Below, in pieces: positions 13,741 to 26,359 of a stretch of DNA of 64,000 bases. This DNA is from Synchiropus splendidus (lineage: Eukaryota; Chordata; Actinopteri; Syngnathiformes; Callionymidae), in assembly GCF_027744825.2 (NCBI RefSeq), contig NC_071342.1:10993501-11057500 (forward strand), written 5' to 3'. Under the pieces are notes generated by a model. It saw nothing but the letters and a program-made list of their open reading frames with translations, did no database searches and was not told the DNA's origin. Numbering within the stretch: position 1 is the stretch's first letter; each line of letters starts with the position of its first letter. The translations under genes were made by a program, and so were the position numbers.

Positions 13741-16729
13741 TGCGTGGTCTGTTGCCCCGTCATACTGGTGACAACTTCAGCAAAGTTGTGAGTCAAAGTC
13801 TGCTTGAGGTGTTGAAAATTTACTTGGATTCATTGCCTTTTGAATGTAATGCAGTGCCTTTATTTAAGTGAAGGATAATTACACTATACAACAGTTATAC
13901 TTGTCAATATCTTGGTGATTTAAGGTTTTTATTTTTCAAGTTCAATAGTAAAATAAAGATGTCGTTCAAATCAATAACCGAATGTTCTAAAATACGGTAT
14001 GTGCTGTTTTGTTTGAGGTAAGCGAGTTATCAACTTTATTACCTTTTGGGAGAAGTAACTTGTAGCTGTAACTCATTCCTTTTTAAAAGTAATATGCCCA
14101 GTGGTGCTGTTAACTAAGGCTCAATTCAGAAGCACCTAATGTAAGTTTAGGGACCTGAAACTGTCTGAAAATCAAACAGTGGTTTCACTGCGCGAGAATG
14201 TCAGAACCACAAGAGAAACACTGGTTACTTTCTGGTTTATACTGAGGAACAGATGCTTAACTCTGGGTCTCTGGCAGATGATCAAGCGCCAAAAAAGTCA
14301 AGGTCACGTTTATTAATGTAGCACAGCTCCACAGCCAATCAAAACTTTGCACAGTAATGTTAAAAAAGACACAGGTTTAGGTGCTCCAGCGCCTGTCAAG
14401 CGCTAACATTCAGAGGGAGAATGTTCCGAGTAGCCGACCACAGACACAGCTTCTCTGTGGCTGCAATTACGGTTGAAAATCCGAAGTATATAAAGGGGAT
14501 GTTATCACTGTTGTAGCACCTGAGGAGTTACTTTAGAGTCAGAAAGCTGCTCGGTAACCATCCGGCGAAAGCTCCTTCAGTAGATTCCAGTGTGGGTAAT
14601 ACGAGTTCAGGAAATAATTTATTTCACTGCAAGTGGGTCACGATTAGCTGCAGCGGAAGGTGAAAAATGGAGACGCATTAATTCTTCGGGAGCTTAATGG
14701 CGGTATGTTACCGGCTAAAGCAAATCATGTGATCTCAGCCGGTGCGTGTACGTGTGTGTGTGCAGTGAGGGCCACTGGAACTCAAGGTTTAATTAAGGGT
14801 TAGAGACAGATTTAGGCCTTAGCAGCACCACGCTGGCCTCTCTCGCACACACACACAGTGGGAACCGAGATGTCCTTGGATGTCTCCTGAATCCTGCTGC
14901 TAATACCTCTGCATGAAACCTAAACAAGCAGGCAAGAGACACACAACGCTCTGAGTCAGTTTACAATTAGAAAAATGTTACCACAGAAGATGAAGACGTT
15001 TACCTTGTGCATCCTCCCTCTTCACTTTTCACAGAGTAAGAAAAGAAAAAACATTATTTGGGATCTGCTTTAGATGTCAGTCCAGCAGATGACTTGAAAA
15101 CAAATTGGGAATTCTGAATCTATCTGTGGCGTTTGGAGTGTTTGGTGTTTATGCAGAAGCTGTGTTCATGGCACCAACACTCTCAAGCTAATGAGCGAGC
15201 AGGTGCAACAATCGCTGGAGAGTCAGTCAGAGGGGAGGAAAACAAACATCGGCAGTTCACTTGTTTGAAATGCTACATTTTCCGAGGAAAGAATATCATG
15301 GATTACATCAAGCGTCTACGGCTGGAAATGAAAACTGGAGTTGGTTTATTGTTCGTCCTTTTCAAAAGAGGTAAAGCCAATGTTCTGACCTCATCCTGAA
15401 ATAACTCCCTGGTCTTGCCACAGTGATGAGAAACCAGAGAGACGCTCATTTCAAGTCTTAAAGCTCAGTGAAAACTAGCCGGAGCAAGTTTTGAATATTA
15501 ACTAACTTGGGCTTCAGGGTAATCATCCATGCCTGATGTGAGTGTGCGATCACGTGACGGGCCTCAGCAGAAGCTTTGAGTCAATGAGGTCACATCTACT
15601 GGCTGTAATCCTAACTACATTTGCAATAGTTTTTTTTTTTATTTTAAAGTCAGTTATGAGTTGTGTTTGGCTGTGGGAGCGATTTTCATGTGTCCTTCCA
15701 GCAGACAGTTGGCGACCCCAATCCAACCAGACTTGCAGCAGCGCTCCACGGGAGGCGCATGCCTCAAAGTTTTAACGGCAACAACATTTAACAAATTTGA
15801 TTCTGCTATTGAGACGCTCTCGCTCGCTCCATTCTTCATCCCTGATCCACCCAAAGGAAGTGCCTCATTAGTATGCACAGCAGCGGAAGCACAAATGGCA
15901 CACTTCTATCTCACAAATATGAAAATGAAAAATTCATGAATACAGTGAGATGTGTGTCTGTTGAGCAGTTGTCACTCCGACACAATCTTTCATCCCAATT
16001 TACATGTTGTCTGTGCCCCCTTTCAGGACGGTTCCTCGCTTTTGCAGCCTAAAAACCCCTGACAACAAAATAATATCTCCGGTTCCTGCTTCAGCTTTTT
16101 CTTTCTCTCTGTTCTGCTTCTCCGGCGGCTGTCAGACTGCGCTGATATCTCCAAGGGCGGGAAGCAAAAGAAGCTTGCCACCATCCAAACTGACAATAAA
16201 AGTGAAGGTGAATTAAAAGCAAAATAACTTTGAAGCTGCGAGCGTACGTGCGGAAACATTCATGCTTTTGAGGAGGCTTGGTTTTCAGAGTGTTGAAGTA
16301 CCTGGCTAAAGTGGTGCAGCGTCACCTTATCTCCTCAATTAGATGCAACTGAGAAACTTCAAATTGGAAAAGGGGGAAAGTGCAACTCTGTGGCCGCCAG
16401 ATGCACAATATATTACAAATAATAATAATTACAATATTATTAAACAAAAAAAAAATAGAGTCAATTTAGGAAAAAAACCTCAACTGATTTTAATTCCAAT
16501 CTTTAAATGGTTTCCTTTACTCCCAAACTGAATTTAATTCCATTTACTTTTAAAAAAGTATATATCTTTTTCAAGAATTTATTGATTCATTTTCTACTTT
16601 TCTATTTCCCATTTTTTTGTTTAAGCACAGTTTTGTTGAAGAAATGTTCAGTTTGACACCTCATTTATCAGGCATTTTAAGATGTATTTATTGTCCATCA
16701 TGTTTGCTGATTTGTATTGAAAAAAAACA
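13739..16729. other. Mostly unique non-coding sequence
   Basis: No exon recognised. 14520-14840 is less AT-biased than its surroundings and holds GCATTAATTC and TTTAATTAAGG motifs; it is a possible regulatory element. Confidence 0.45.
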
Positions 16730-17273
16730 TGTCATGGTCCGCTTTATAAGAACACCTGGACTCCAGCAACGTGTGCCAGGTCAACTCATTTGTCCCACTG
16801 GTAATTCGCTTTGTTCGCTTGCGCTCTAGCCGTCGTATATTTATCCGTTCATTGAATTATCTTCTGTTCACCGACTCTAAACCCTGGTGCTCTGAGTTTT
16901 TAATTTTGCCTTTCCTTTGTCTCTGTTCCGCGTGACTTCCTGGTTTTCTTTTTGTTATTCTTGCTCTTTACTTGTGCGCTTGTTTTGATGACCTTGATAG
17001 TTTGTTTTGTGTTTTATTGTTCGTTGTGTGTGTTCTCTTCTCACGTTGATTCTGCTGGTTCGGTGGTGCTTTTTCTTTGGACTTGTTTCGTTGTGGACTC
17101 TTCCCGGTTCGGTGACGCTTCGGAATGGATTTTCTGTTGTCTTCTCCTGGTTTGTTGACGCCTTGTTGTGTATTTTGAATTATTAAATAAATCACTGTAT
17201 CTGACTCGCTGTCTGCCTCCTGTGGCTCTTGCGTTATTGCAATTGGGTTCCGCTCCGCGTCTCAAACATAACA
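16730..17273 (+). mobile_element. LTR-like retroelement end (possible Gypsy-type solo LTR)
   Basis: The segment opens TGTCATGGTCC, is strongly T/G-rich on the plus strand, carries ATTAAATAAATCACTG near its 3' side (polyadenylation signal AATAAA) and ends GGGTTCCGCTCC...CATAACA. This architecture resembles fish Ty3/Gypsy LTRs. The element at 29032-29510 (minus) has the same plan. The end is uncertain: AAACA occurs before the start and again at 17264-17268, but also within an A-rich tract. No protein domains are adjacent. Confidence 0.42.
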
Positions 17274-19131
17274 GCAACATTTCTAACGTCCAAGATATTT
17301 TTTTTTGTATAACTACAAGTGCAAGACTCTTTTTTTATCAGTTGAATGAAGGAAAATGACAGAAAATCATCGTCCTTTATGTCCTGCAGTGTCATTCGTC
17401 TTCAGGTGTCCCACACTTGCCTCAGTACCTTGAAAAATTGAAAAGCCATTGGTGATGAATACAGCTATGACAGAACGTTGACCTTCAATTTGACAACCTG
17501 CTCAGAGACCGAACACTGCTGGCCCTCTTTGTCTCCACGTTTGTCCTTAAAAAAACCAAGAAAAGAATAGTTTGCTGAAATACATTTGGCCATGAAGAAA
17601 CAAGACAAACTACTCCCCCGAGGAGGCGACGGCTCTCCTTGCTTTGTGCTGACTGTGCGACTCTATGACTGTGTGTAACAAGCTTGAGGTCATAAGCATA
17701 ATGGTCATAATTTTAATTCTTGTTTTCATGACTGTTGTCGGAGCAGGGAGCCAGAGCGATTAGCAGACCACAATTATTATGCGGGTGGAATGCTGACTGC
17801 GGTCAGACTCAGCTGCCCCGGCGACTCGCTCTGAAGTGGCCTTGTTTGAGATGCTCAGCACTTTGCACAAGATAAACTACACTTTTGCTTTGTTTTACCT
17901 GCACTTGTTCTGCTCTGTCTTCATTCACATTGTTTTAAAGTGGCGTCCAGAGAGCAGAAGCTACTGAAACTGATTTATGTACCGACCGAAACCATTTAAA
18001 AATACATTTAAGAATTAAGAATTGCAATGCTCCACCCTCACTTTTGCAGTGGGCCCCTGTCAAAATTCAACATGTGTCGTGTGTGTATTTGATAAGAATT
18101 ATCGAAGGCACAGAGAAAGTGAAACAGATTTCTATTTCCACTCATATTTGAGGTCCCATGCTACACTGCAACAGTTTAAATGGAAATGAAGGAGGGAGAC
18201 GGGGGGTGGTATTCATAATTATAATAATAAAAAAGTTGATAGTTTTCGGTTTCAGCTTACTGTTAAAACTGTCTATCATTGGTTTCCATGACTTCACTCC
18301 ACCTTGGCTCTTGACCTTGGTCAATTCAGGGTAAACCCATTAGATACCCTGCTTCACCAGCGTGCCTCCATGTGGATGACTGTGTGGCACGTTTAGCCGT
18401 TTCTTGCATCAGCAATTCTCGCAGAGGCTGAATGACTTATTGAGTGAATCCCTCATTTATTCAGATGAGGCATCTGGAGGGGCCTCCAGTTTTGTTTTAG
18501 TCATGAAATCAACCTCTCTTATCTCTGTCCCCATCTCATTCATATTTCACCACCTTCCCTCTTAGCATTTCCAATCTGGAGACATGAAGAAAATGGGAAC
18601 ATCTGGAGGAAAAGTTTGGAAAAAAAGTGTTGCCTTTCATGACTATTTAATCACCCTCGTGTAAAGAAGTTTACAGTTTAAATTTAGCTCTGTTTATCAC
18701 ATGCACAGGTGAATGAGATTGCTAGTTCCACTATGTGGCGAGTACTGATGCATTCCATTTTGACTGGCTTGGAAAACTGTTCCAGTCAGGTCAGTGGAAG
18801 ATTCATGACTCCTAAGGCGAGGAGCTCCTCAGGGAACCGTCTTGCCTCCCTCCCTTTTCACCCTCAACACTGCGGAAGCAACTTCCAGGACTCTGCAGTT
18901 GTCACCCTCCTCTCTGACGGAGAGGACCAGGTCGCGCTGGTGTGCCTGCAGTATCACTTCCAGATGGATGACCAGAAGCCTGTGAAGCACTTCTGTGTGT
19001 CTAGCCTTCATCTTGCCTCCACCACTCCCTGTGTTGAGAGGGAAAAATCTCATTTGTTATTAAACACATGAAACCACTGACATTAACTAGGGTACAGGTG
19101 GCTTGCTGGGTTTGTTGGATTGGCAGGAGCC
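17274..19131. other. Mostly unique non-coding sequence
   Basis: 17610-17870 carries ATAATGGTCATAATTTTAAT and CCACAATTATTATGC motifs in otherwise mixed sequence and looks like a conserved non-coding candidate. A 120-codon plus frame (18709-19071) has no recognised domain. Confidence 0.45.
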
Positions 19132-19161
19132 GCACACACACACGCACACATACACACACAA
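19132..19161. repeat. Imperfect (CA)n microsatellite
   Basis: Short CA run with G and T interruptions. Confidence 0.9.
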
Positions 19162-19277
19162 AGCCAAGCCCGTAGTATTGCAAAGTATTACGCAACTGTT
19201 CTGAATAGTACTTGAACTTGCAGAGCTATTTGTGACGTAAACTCATTCATGTACAGTATTATTTTAAGTTGTGCATG

Positions 19278-19827
19278 TGCCGTAATTTCCAGACTATACA
19301 ACGCTACTTTGTTCTGTGGCTTATACAATGGTGCGGCTAATATATGGCTTCTTGCAGGCTGAAAGGCGTCATGCTGCCAAAATATTGAGCCTTTTCACAT
19401 TAAACTGATGAAATCACATGAGTGTTATTGACCAGAAAGCGCTCAAAGTGGGCTGTGTTTTCCTGCGTATCCACAGTTCCACCAACAGAGTAGATCTCCT
19501 GGAAGACCAGAGACAGGAAGCAGCATCTGAGATCGGCGACACGTGGCAAAAACAGAGCACTTTAATGTCAATAAAAGATGTAAGGAGTTCATGATTCAAG
19601 CTCAGAACATTGCCGAGTTTGTTTCATGAGTCATTCTCTATGCTGGACTCCGTTTTCAAAACAGTTTTGAAGTGATCCACATGCATTTTTAAGCCGGGTG
19701 CACCACTCACCTTTCTACGGCTGCGACTTATAGACCGCTTATGTAGGAACAAGATCTATTTTCCTTGTTAATATTCAGTGGGCGGGACTAATATTCTGGT
19801 GCGCTCTATAGTCCGGAATTTACAGTA
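19278..19827. mobile_element. Non-autonomous DNA transposon (550 bp)
   Basis: The left end TGCCGTAATTTCCAGACTAT and the right end, reading TACTGTAAATTCCGGACTAT on the minus strand, are inverted repeats. Inside, both flanks carry motifs such as GCGGCTAATATATGG and GCGACTTATAGACCGC typical of the widespread 'CCGGACTATAAG' MITEs of fish genomes. The superfamily is not assigned here. Confidence 0.72.
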
Positions 19828-19942
19828 TGTGTGAATACTGTAAGCCCGTCTATAAGACAACATCAGAGAGCCTGACTCTCTTATTATCCCAGGATAATCT
19901 TGATTCACGTTTGATATTCTAATGCACCTCATGTTATAGCAG

Positions 19943-19943
<1 letters not shown>

Positions 19944-20001
<58 letters not shown>
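19944..20001. repeat. (CA)n microsatellite, 29 units
   Basis: Perfect CA repeat. Frames read through it (poly Cys-Val on the minus strand) are artefacts. Confidence 0.98.
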
Positions 20002-20003
<2 letters not shown>

Positions 20004-21360
20004 TGTCTTGTGAGTGGTGCGTGATTGCCGGTTCCTCTGTCAACATCAGTCACCCACAGGTAAACGTTGTGGAGGCGGAGCTTTTGATGTCTAAAATACA
20101 CCCCAGTTGTCAACAGAGCTGTCTGGGCGCGGCGTGACAACAAACACGCTGTGAACCCTCGCAACTTAAGCGCTCCGTGAGATTACAGGGCGATATTGGA
20201 TATCTGCTGCATTTACTGTGGACCAGCGGGGGCTGGCGCATGAGGATGTGTGGTTGATTTTTTTTTTACGACTTCATTTCTGAGATCCTCTTTTCCGGTG
20301 GCCTCCAGCTTTTTCCCAACTCAGCCAGAGAGGTTGTTGGGTGACCACACAGTTCGGGGTGTGATAATGCCAGGCCATGATTCACTTGTGGCTGACAGAC
20401 AGAATCCCATGCCGGCCGAGCGTTGGCAGACAAATAGACGTGACCTAGCTTGCATTGACATGCCAAACGTGTCTTTGGCCGTTCCATCACGGACCTTAGG
20501 TGCAGAGGTTTGTCCTCCGCTGTTCACGTTACAGCTGAGGGTTACTGAATAGATGAGGACAACAAAGCTGTAAAGACTTTTTTCTGGACGTGTGAATGTG
20601 TCACATTCTAGGAGGAATTTAGGTGACTCAGAGGTGGGGAAGAGCTATTGGAGGGTTGGAAATAGGAATGCAGAGAGATTTTACACTCTTGTTATAAAGG
20701 TTACTGGAGATGTTTTCTTCCAGCAAATGATTTATTATTACTTTCCACCAAAAGATTTACCTTTAGGTCTACTATTTATCAGACACCGATTGTGGAAACA
20801 AAATAAAATTCACATTATTATTTGGTGAAATGGAGAATTATAAGAAATAGAAATAATAATAAAAAAGTGTAATAATACCCCCAAAAAGAAAAACACAGAA
20901 TTATTCAACTATACTTTTTAAGTATACTTCTTTTCCTCAGACACAATAGTGTGATTTATTTTTTAATATTGAAAGCAAAACACAGAAGAACTGGTATAAA
21001 TATGTTGAAAGGGTTGAGCCACTTTTTTTGTGTGTATTTTTTACTACTTTCATCTCTGATGCTGAGTGAGTTGGACATGAAGTTGAGCCTCATATTCAGA
21101 AAAGAAGAAAACTTCTCAAATCAACTCGTTGCTTCCTTCTTACATCATATTTGAAAAAAAAGAACATAGATAAATATTCATGTGAGCACTGAGACATGGA
21201 ACACAAGTAGATATTATCAATTTAATGAGGCTGTGCAATATAAACACAATACTGAGACAAAGTGGAAATGAGATAAAACCCTCTACAAATGTTGATAGAT
21301 CTACCATTTGTTATAGAATCCATGGCTGAAGTGGGAGCACATGGTGCAGTACAGACAACA
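20002..21360. other. Anonymous non-coding sequence
   Basis: AT-rich, with no exon or repeat recognised beyond short A/T runs. Confidence 0.5.
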
Positions 21361-21428
21361 GGACACCTGGATTATGACCACGCGACATCAAGTCTGAAGG
21401 ATGATGCGCTATCCATCAGCTACAAACA
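21361..21428 (-). ncRNA. tRNA-like sequence: SINE head or tRNA pseudogene
   Basis: On the minus strand GTAGCTGATGGATAGCGCAT resembles a tRNA D-arm and A box. It is followed by an anticodon-arm-like CATCCTTCAGACTTGATG and a T-arm/B-box-like GCGTGGTCATAATCCAGG (8 of 11 against GGTTCGANNCC). The acceptor stem does not pair. A degraded tRNA-derived SINE head fits best; a functional tRNA is excluded. Confidence 0.42.
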
Positions 21429-21884
21429 TTAAGAGTCACTGGTTGTCTGCCGGTAAAATCAACAATTGAGCAAACATCTGCGACCAAAATCACTCAAGCA
21501 CTGATCAAGTCACAGCCCTTAAAAAATTCTTATTAACTGACCATAGGTGTTTGACATTTATTGATGAGAAAAGTAGCTATCAGTGTCCTTTTAAACATCA
21601 AAGCCCAATTTTAGCAGCTTTGGGGTTCAAAATTCATAACTTATCCTCCAACCAAAACAGCATGGCTGTAGACTTCAGTTCTCAATCCCCTCCCTCACCT
21701 CTCTAGACCCGACCTCTTCATAACCCGACCTCGCAACTCGGTTTTCCTCTTGAAACACAAACATACCTCCACTTCCTCTTGACATTTACAACCTTCTCTA
21801 GCCAATGGAAAGGCCAAACTTGTACAAAAATTAAAAAAAATAATTTGGAATTTGTTTTCATTCAGGTCTTACTAGCACCTGCTG

Positions 21885-21944
21885 GCCGCATATAATAACT
21901 TGGCTGGCCGTATTTAGCCCACAACCCAGAGTTTGACACACATG
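21885..21944 (-). mobile_element. hAT-like element, terminal fragment
   Basis: On the minus strand this reads CATGTGTGTCAAACTCTGGG and continues with a GGGCTAAATACGGCC block. It resembles the tip of the GTGTCAAACTC...GGCCC hAT MITE family that also appears at 38161, 53497 and 62424. Confidence 0.5.
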
Positions 21945-23114
21945 CCCTCCAGAGTTAATATGTAGAACTGTCTGCCAGAAACTTTCCAGTAAGCTGCTAT
22001 TTGTTGAACTGTAAATGATGGCGGTGATTTGCTGTGGGATGTTTGAGATCGCTCTGCGTCGGCGGAAGTTTGTGCCCAACCTCCTGCCTTTGAGTTAGCA
22101 CTTCAGTATGTGGGCGGAGTGTTAGATTTAGGTGTCAAGTGACGGCAGGAACACAATGCAAACTAATGCTGGGGCGACCATATCCGCAGTCATTAGCTAC
22201 CTCTTCCCAGCATTCTAGTGCAAAGCAAAAAGTAGAATCCAAAAAAAAAAACCTTTTGTCTGTGCATCAGTCTGAAACCAGTGTGTTGTTTCTCCATAAA
22301 CCCTGCAGGAGGAATCATTAAACTGAGATGTTGGCAGAGATAGAGACTATTCTCAAGCTTTTTACAAACAAACACACTGAGTCAAAGAGGTTGAAAAACT
22401 GCAACATGATACAGGTTTCATAATAATAACAACAATAACAAAGGGCTTAAAGACGCTCCTCTAATCTTCTTGAGTGTGGCAGCTCCGATCGCTGGTGTTG
22501 ATAAGTATATTACCCGGGACAAATCCGAGAACGTTAATTAAACCAAGAAGGCTGATAAACAAAGAAGTTCGAGCGGAACACAACACCAGATTTACTTCGT
22601 AGCTGTACCCATTAGTCATTCAGTCGACATGCAGCGGTACTTCATCAAGTGCTCTCCTCCACTCCGATAACATTATACTGTAGTAGAAGTTTGTTTCATT
22701 CCCACATCAAACAACAACAACTCTTTCAAAAGGGGGCAGACAGTTCTTGTTATACTGTGCACATACACCCGAAGATATTGACATATACAACTGCCAACAT
22801 CATTTCCTCAAAAGTTCCATAACGCAATGCAACAGCAGTAGCTCATCTCTTGAAATATTTGCCTCCTCTACCTGAACCTGTCTTGATCATCCTCCCTAGT
22901 CACACCTACTCACCAGGCCTCCTGAAAGTTGGAGACAGCTGTTCTTCTGATCGTCTCACCTCCCTTGACCTGTACCTTCCTATAGATGACTGGTCTCACA
23001 CTCTTTTTTTTCATCACTCTTCCTCCAGACGTTCACATCCTGATCACTATATCATCAGCAAACATCATAGTCCACATAGACTCCTCCCTTACCTTGTCGG
23101 TGACATCTAATATC
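21945..23114. other. Anonymous non-coding sequence
   Basis: Nothing recognised up to the hAT element at 23123. Confidence 0.5.
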
Positions 23115-23122
23115 GTGTAGAC

Positions 23123-23687
23123 CAGTGTTTCTTAACCATAGGGCCGAGGCCATAGTTGGGCCACGAGCGCCTCCTAGAGGGCCGCTAGAAGTTTTTTTGT
23201 TTACACTACTGGGCCGCAAGACACTCAGTTTTAATACACTTGCCACATATGGTGGCAGTAGTGTGTCATTGTCTTGACAGCTGCACATTTGTGATAGTTA
23301 TTAACTGTGGAAAAGTTCTTCAAAAATGATAACGAAAGTGATGGCACGCCCTACAGTGAAACCTGTTCACCTGTTGGAGAAGTTTTTAAAATTAATTTGA
23401 ACATTTTATGGCAATTCTTTCACTTACACTTTTACTGATCTTCTTTTAGAGTTTATGAAAAAGGAAATATTGAATGATACTTAGACATTGTTTTATTATA
23501 TTTATCTTATTCAGAATTTTATTTCTGACGTACATTTTGTCCAATTTTCTCAACAGAACATGTAATTTCACATGGTTTTGGTTTGTTTACATGTCAACAC
23601 AAATGAAATCAGTCATTCTGAATTCACTGAATGGCCATTTGTTCAGGAAAAGGTGGGCCCTGAGATCAAGAAGGTTAAGAACCCCTG
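23123..23687. mobile_element. Non-autonomous hAT element (565 bp) with 8-bp TSD
   Basis: The left tip CAGTGTTTCTTAACC and the right tip, reading CAGGGGTTCTTAACC on the opposite strand, are inverted repeats. The flanking 8 bp are gtgtagac (23115-23122) and gtgtagaa (23688-23695), 7 of 8 identical, the target-duplication length of hAT. The interior is AT-rich with no transposase frame. Confidence 0.82.
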
Positions 23688-23695
23688 GTGTAGAA

Positions 23696-24908
23696 CACAA
23701 TGCAGGACACATATGAGAACTAAATCTCACATAGAGCTAAAGGTTTAGATCAAATGTGCCTGACTTTAGATATGTGTTTGACTCTCGCTGTGCGCTTGCT
23801 CAGCTCCTGAACCTCCAACTACTGAGATGAACACAGAAGTGTATGCATGAATATTAAAGTGTGGAATAACTTTGACAGTTTGGAACTACATTCTGGAGGC
23901 CAAAATTAATTTGTCGATGCTGTCTTTTTTTCCTTTTCTTTTTGATTCCATGTGATCTTTAATTTACACCTGATCTGACAACCCTCGCTATTTCTTATTT
24001 AATCACAAGACATTTTTAATGAAATGACCCGCTGTTTTTGTTTTCATGCCCTTGTGTTTCGCTGCAGCCCTCCAATTGAAAGAGTGGTGCAGCAATTGAA
24101 GTGAATATGTGAAGACGGTCGGAGGAATATGAATGAATGACTCCGAATGAATCAAAATGTTCAAACAATCGGCACTGCCCTCCAACTAATTTGCTATTTT
24201 GCCGCTTTTATTCATGAAAATATTATTGTTTTGCGGTGTTACGAGATGTCCACTTAGCAGTTTTTTAGCAAAACAGCACCTGATGTCTGTTTTCATAGAT
24301 GCAGTTATTGATAAAATGTGGGATACAATATGAAAGTTAAGAGACTCCCAGGTATTTCAGCAGAGCAAAAGTATAGTAAATATTACCCTATAATAACAAA
24401 ACATTTTTTAATGGTTAGAAATGATCATCCCGAAAAGCAAAGCAGACTGGAGCTGCTGTTCTCTTTATCACTCCCAGTCGTGGCCTCTTCAGTGGGTCAT
24501 CGAAGGGGTCGGCTGTCTTTAATTGGATAATCCAGTCTTCAGCCAACGGAGCTCTGCAGCCGCTTAAAGCGAGGGAATTGGTGTGATAGCGTTAGACTAG
24601 TGCGACCACGAAGAGAACGGCTGCCTCCGGGAACAAGCCAAGCCAAACAAAGATGGAGTCAGACGTTTTATTTCCAATCCTCTGTTTCAAATCCAGCAGA
24701 ATAACACCCTTGTGACACTGTAACTAATCAGGTTATAGCCCTCTGGAAGTGCCCTCAGTGTGTCGCGCTCCAGTCGGGGACAGTGAACCCAGTTCGCTCC
24801 TCATCCACCAGTGGAGCTTTTCACATGTCGAGAATGTGTGTCATTTATTCAGCGTGTGTTTGTGGGCACTCAACACACTTCCAGCTGTGACAGAAAATCA
24901 GACTCTGG
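23696..24908. other. Mostly unique non-coding sequence
   Basis: 24020-24260 has repeated AATTGAA/ATTCATGAA motifs and may be conserved. No exon recognised. Confidence 0.45.
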
Positions 24909-24948
24909 GCGTGTGTGTGTGTTTGTTTTGTGTGTGTGTATGTGTGTG

Positions 24949-25029
<81 letters not shown>
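24909..25029. repeat. (TG)n microsatellite, pure core of about 38 units
   Basis: Imperfect GT/TTTG lead-in (24909-24952), then perfect TG to 25029. Confidence 0.98.
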
Positions 25030-25034
<5 letters not shown>

Positions 25035-25586
25035 CGCTGTCCTCTGATCCATGCTGCAAATAGAGCCTCACACACATTCATACAGAGCTGGACTAGTGTG
25101 GCACGAGCTCATATATTATCATTTTTCTTCCATTCCTCCATCTGGCACAAGCCTACATCAATTATTCTGACTCTTTGTGAGCATCAGATACTCTCTTTAT
25201 TCTCCATCTTTCAGTCTGTACTGGCTCTCTGTCTGCATCTGTGCCATTATCAGCTTGGAGAAACTGTAATCCATGTCTTTGCCACCTGACCCAGGTTCTG
25301 TGAAGTGCTTTGATATGAACTGGATTGTGCAGCTGGGAGGAGGTCATGGGGCAGACCTACAGAAGGAGCATTTCTGTGGAGTCAGTCTCCACTCTTTTTC
25401 AGCCTGGAGGTCCTGTCTTGGTGCGCTTGCTGTCTCTGAAGCCCAGGAGGGTTTTAAAAATGGCAGGTTGAAGCAGACCCAACCCTCTTTCTCCTTCCTA
25501 CTACTCACTGCTCAATCATTCTTCTGCTGCTATTTGAGTTTGTAGGAATCTACACCTTTAATGTATCTTCCGCGTGTTCGTTTACT
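25030..25586. other. Anonymous non-coding sequence
   Basis: No retroviral internal sequence is seen beside the neighbouring LTR, and no exon. Confidence 0.5.
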
Positions 25587-26359
25587 CGTGGGAATGACTA
25601 CCAAAAACCCACAACTTAAAATCCAAAAGAATTTATTCCGTGACAGAGGAGTCTAATTACCCTAACAGAGCTCTGGGTCCACAACTACGCCTGACTTAGC
25701 CTTAGCTCCAGTGGTGTAGAGTGACAAAGACTATCTCTGGCCCTGACCCTTTTATGACACATTTCAGTTCATCTTGGGGTGTAGTCTCCACTGATTGGTC
25801 CTGGGCTCTTGGGGTCCCCGTTGCCATGGCGCCACATTCCTGATCTGGTTTCGACACTCCTTGACGTTGATGAATCCTCTTGTTGTTGCCCATTTCCTGG
25901 CCTTTTTTGGGGTGTCCTCTGATTGGCTTGCTTCTGCTGGTGGACTGGCTGGTCCCATCTCTGCCTGGCTCTGCCTGGGTCCATAATTCATTCTCCTGAC
26001 CCATCGCTGTGCCAGAGGTTCCTTATCTTCCACATTCCTTCACTTGGGGGAAGGTAGATGTTTGTTCCCACAAACTCAGACTCAGCTCAAGCGGTTTGGA
26101 CCGGTTCTGGGTTAGATGTCTCCTGGGTTCCTCAATGGTCCTGGTACCCGGTGGTTCCTGCCTTTCATAACTCACTCTTCCATACACACATCTCTCCCCA
26201 CTATCCTTATCATACACACCTCTCATACTGGATCAAACTGTGGTTACTTTACCCATTATCACAGCGTCTGTTGGATTCAGTCTTTCATTAGACAAAGCAT
26301 TTATTCAATAGCAGATACTTGATAAATATGATCATAAGTAAAATATCATGATTCCCACA
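25587..26359 (-). mobile_element. Endogenous retrovirus-type solo LTR (about 770 bp)
   Basis: On the minus strand the segment starts TGTGGGAATCATG and ends GTCATTCCCACG, giving short inverted tips TGTGGGAAT/ATTCCCAC. Within it, in the right order, are a TATA-like ATAAAAGGGTC, CTCTGTTAGGG and the polyadenylation signal GGAATAAATTC about 50 bp before the end. This is the U3-R-U5 plan of an ERV LTR. No primer-binding site, polypurine tract or gag/pol/env remnant lies beside it, so it appears to be a solo LTR. No clear target duplication was found. Confidence 0.6.

Noticed and set aside
18709..19071. Overlapping plus- and minus-strand frames of 120 and 74 codons
   Set aside because: No domain recognised in either direction; could be an old repeat, but nothing supports a gene.
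24811..25081. Poly Cys-Val and poly His-Thr frames
   Set aside because: Translations of the (TG)n/(CA)n microsatellite.
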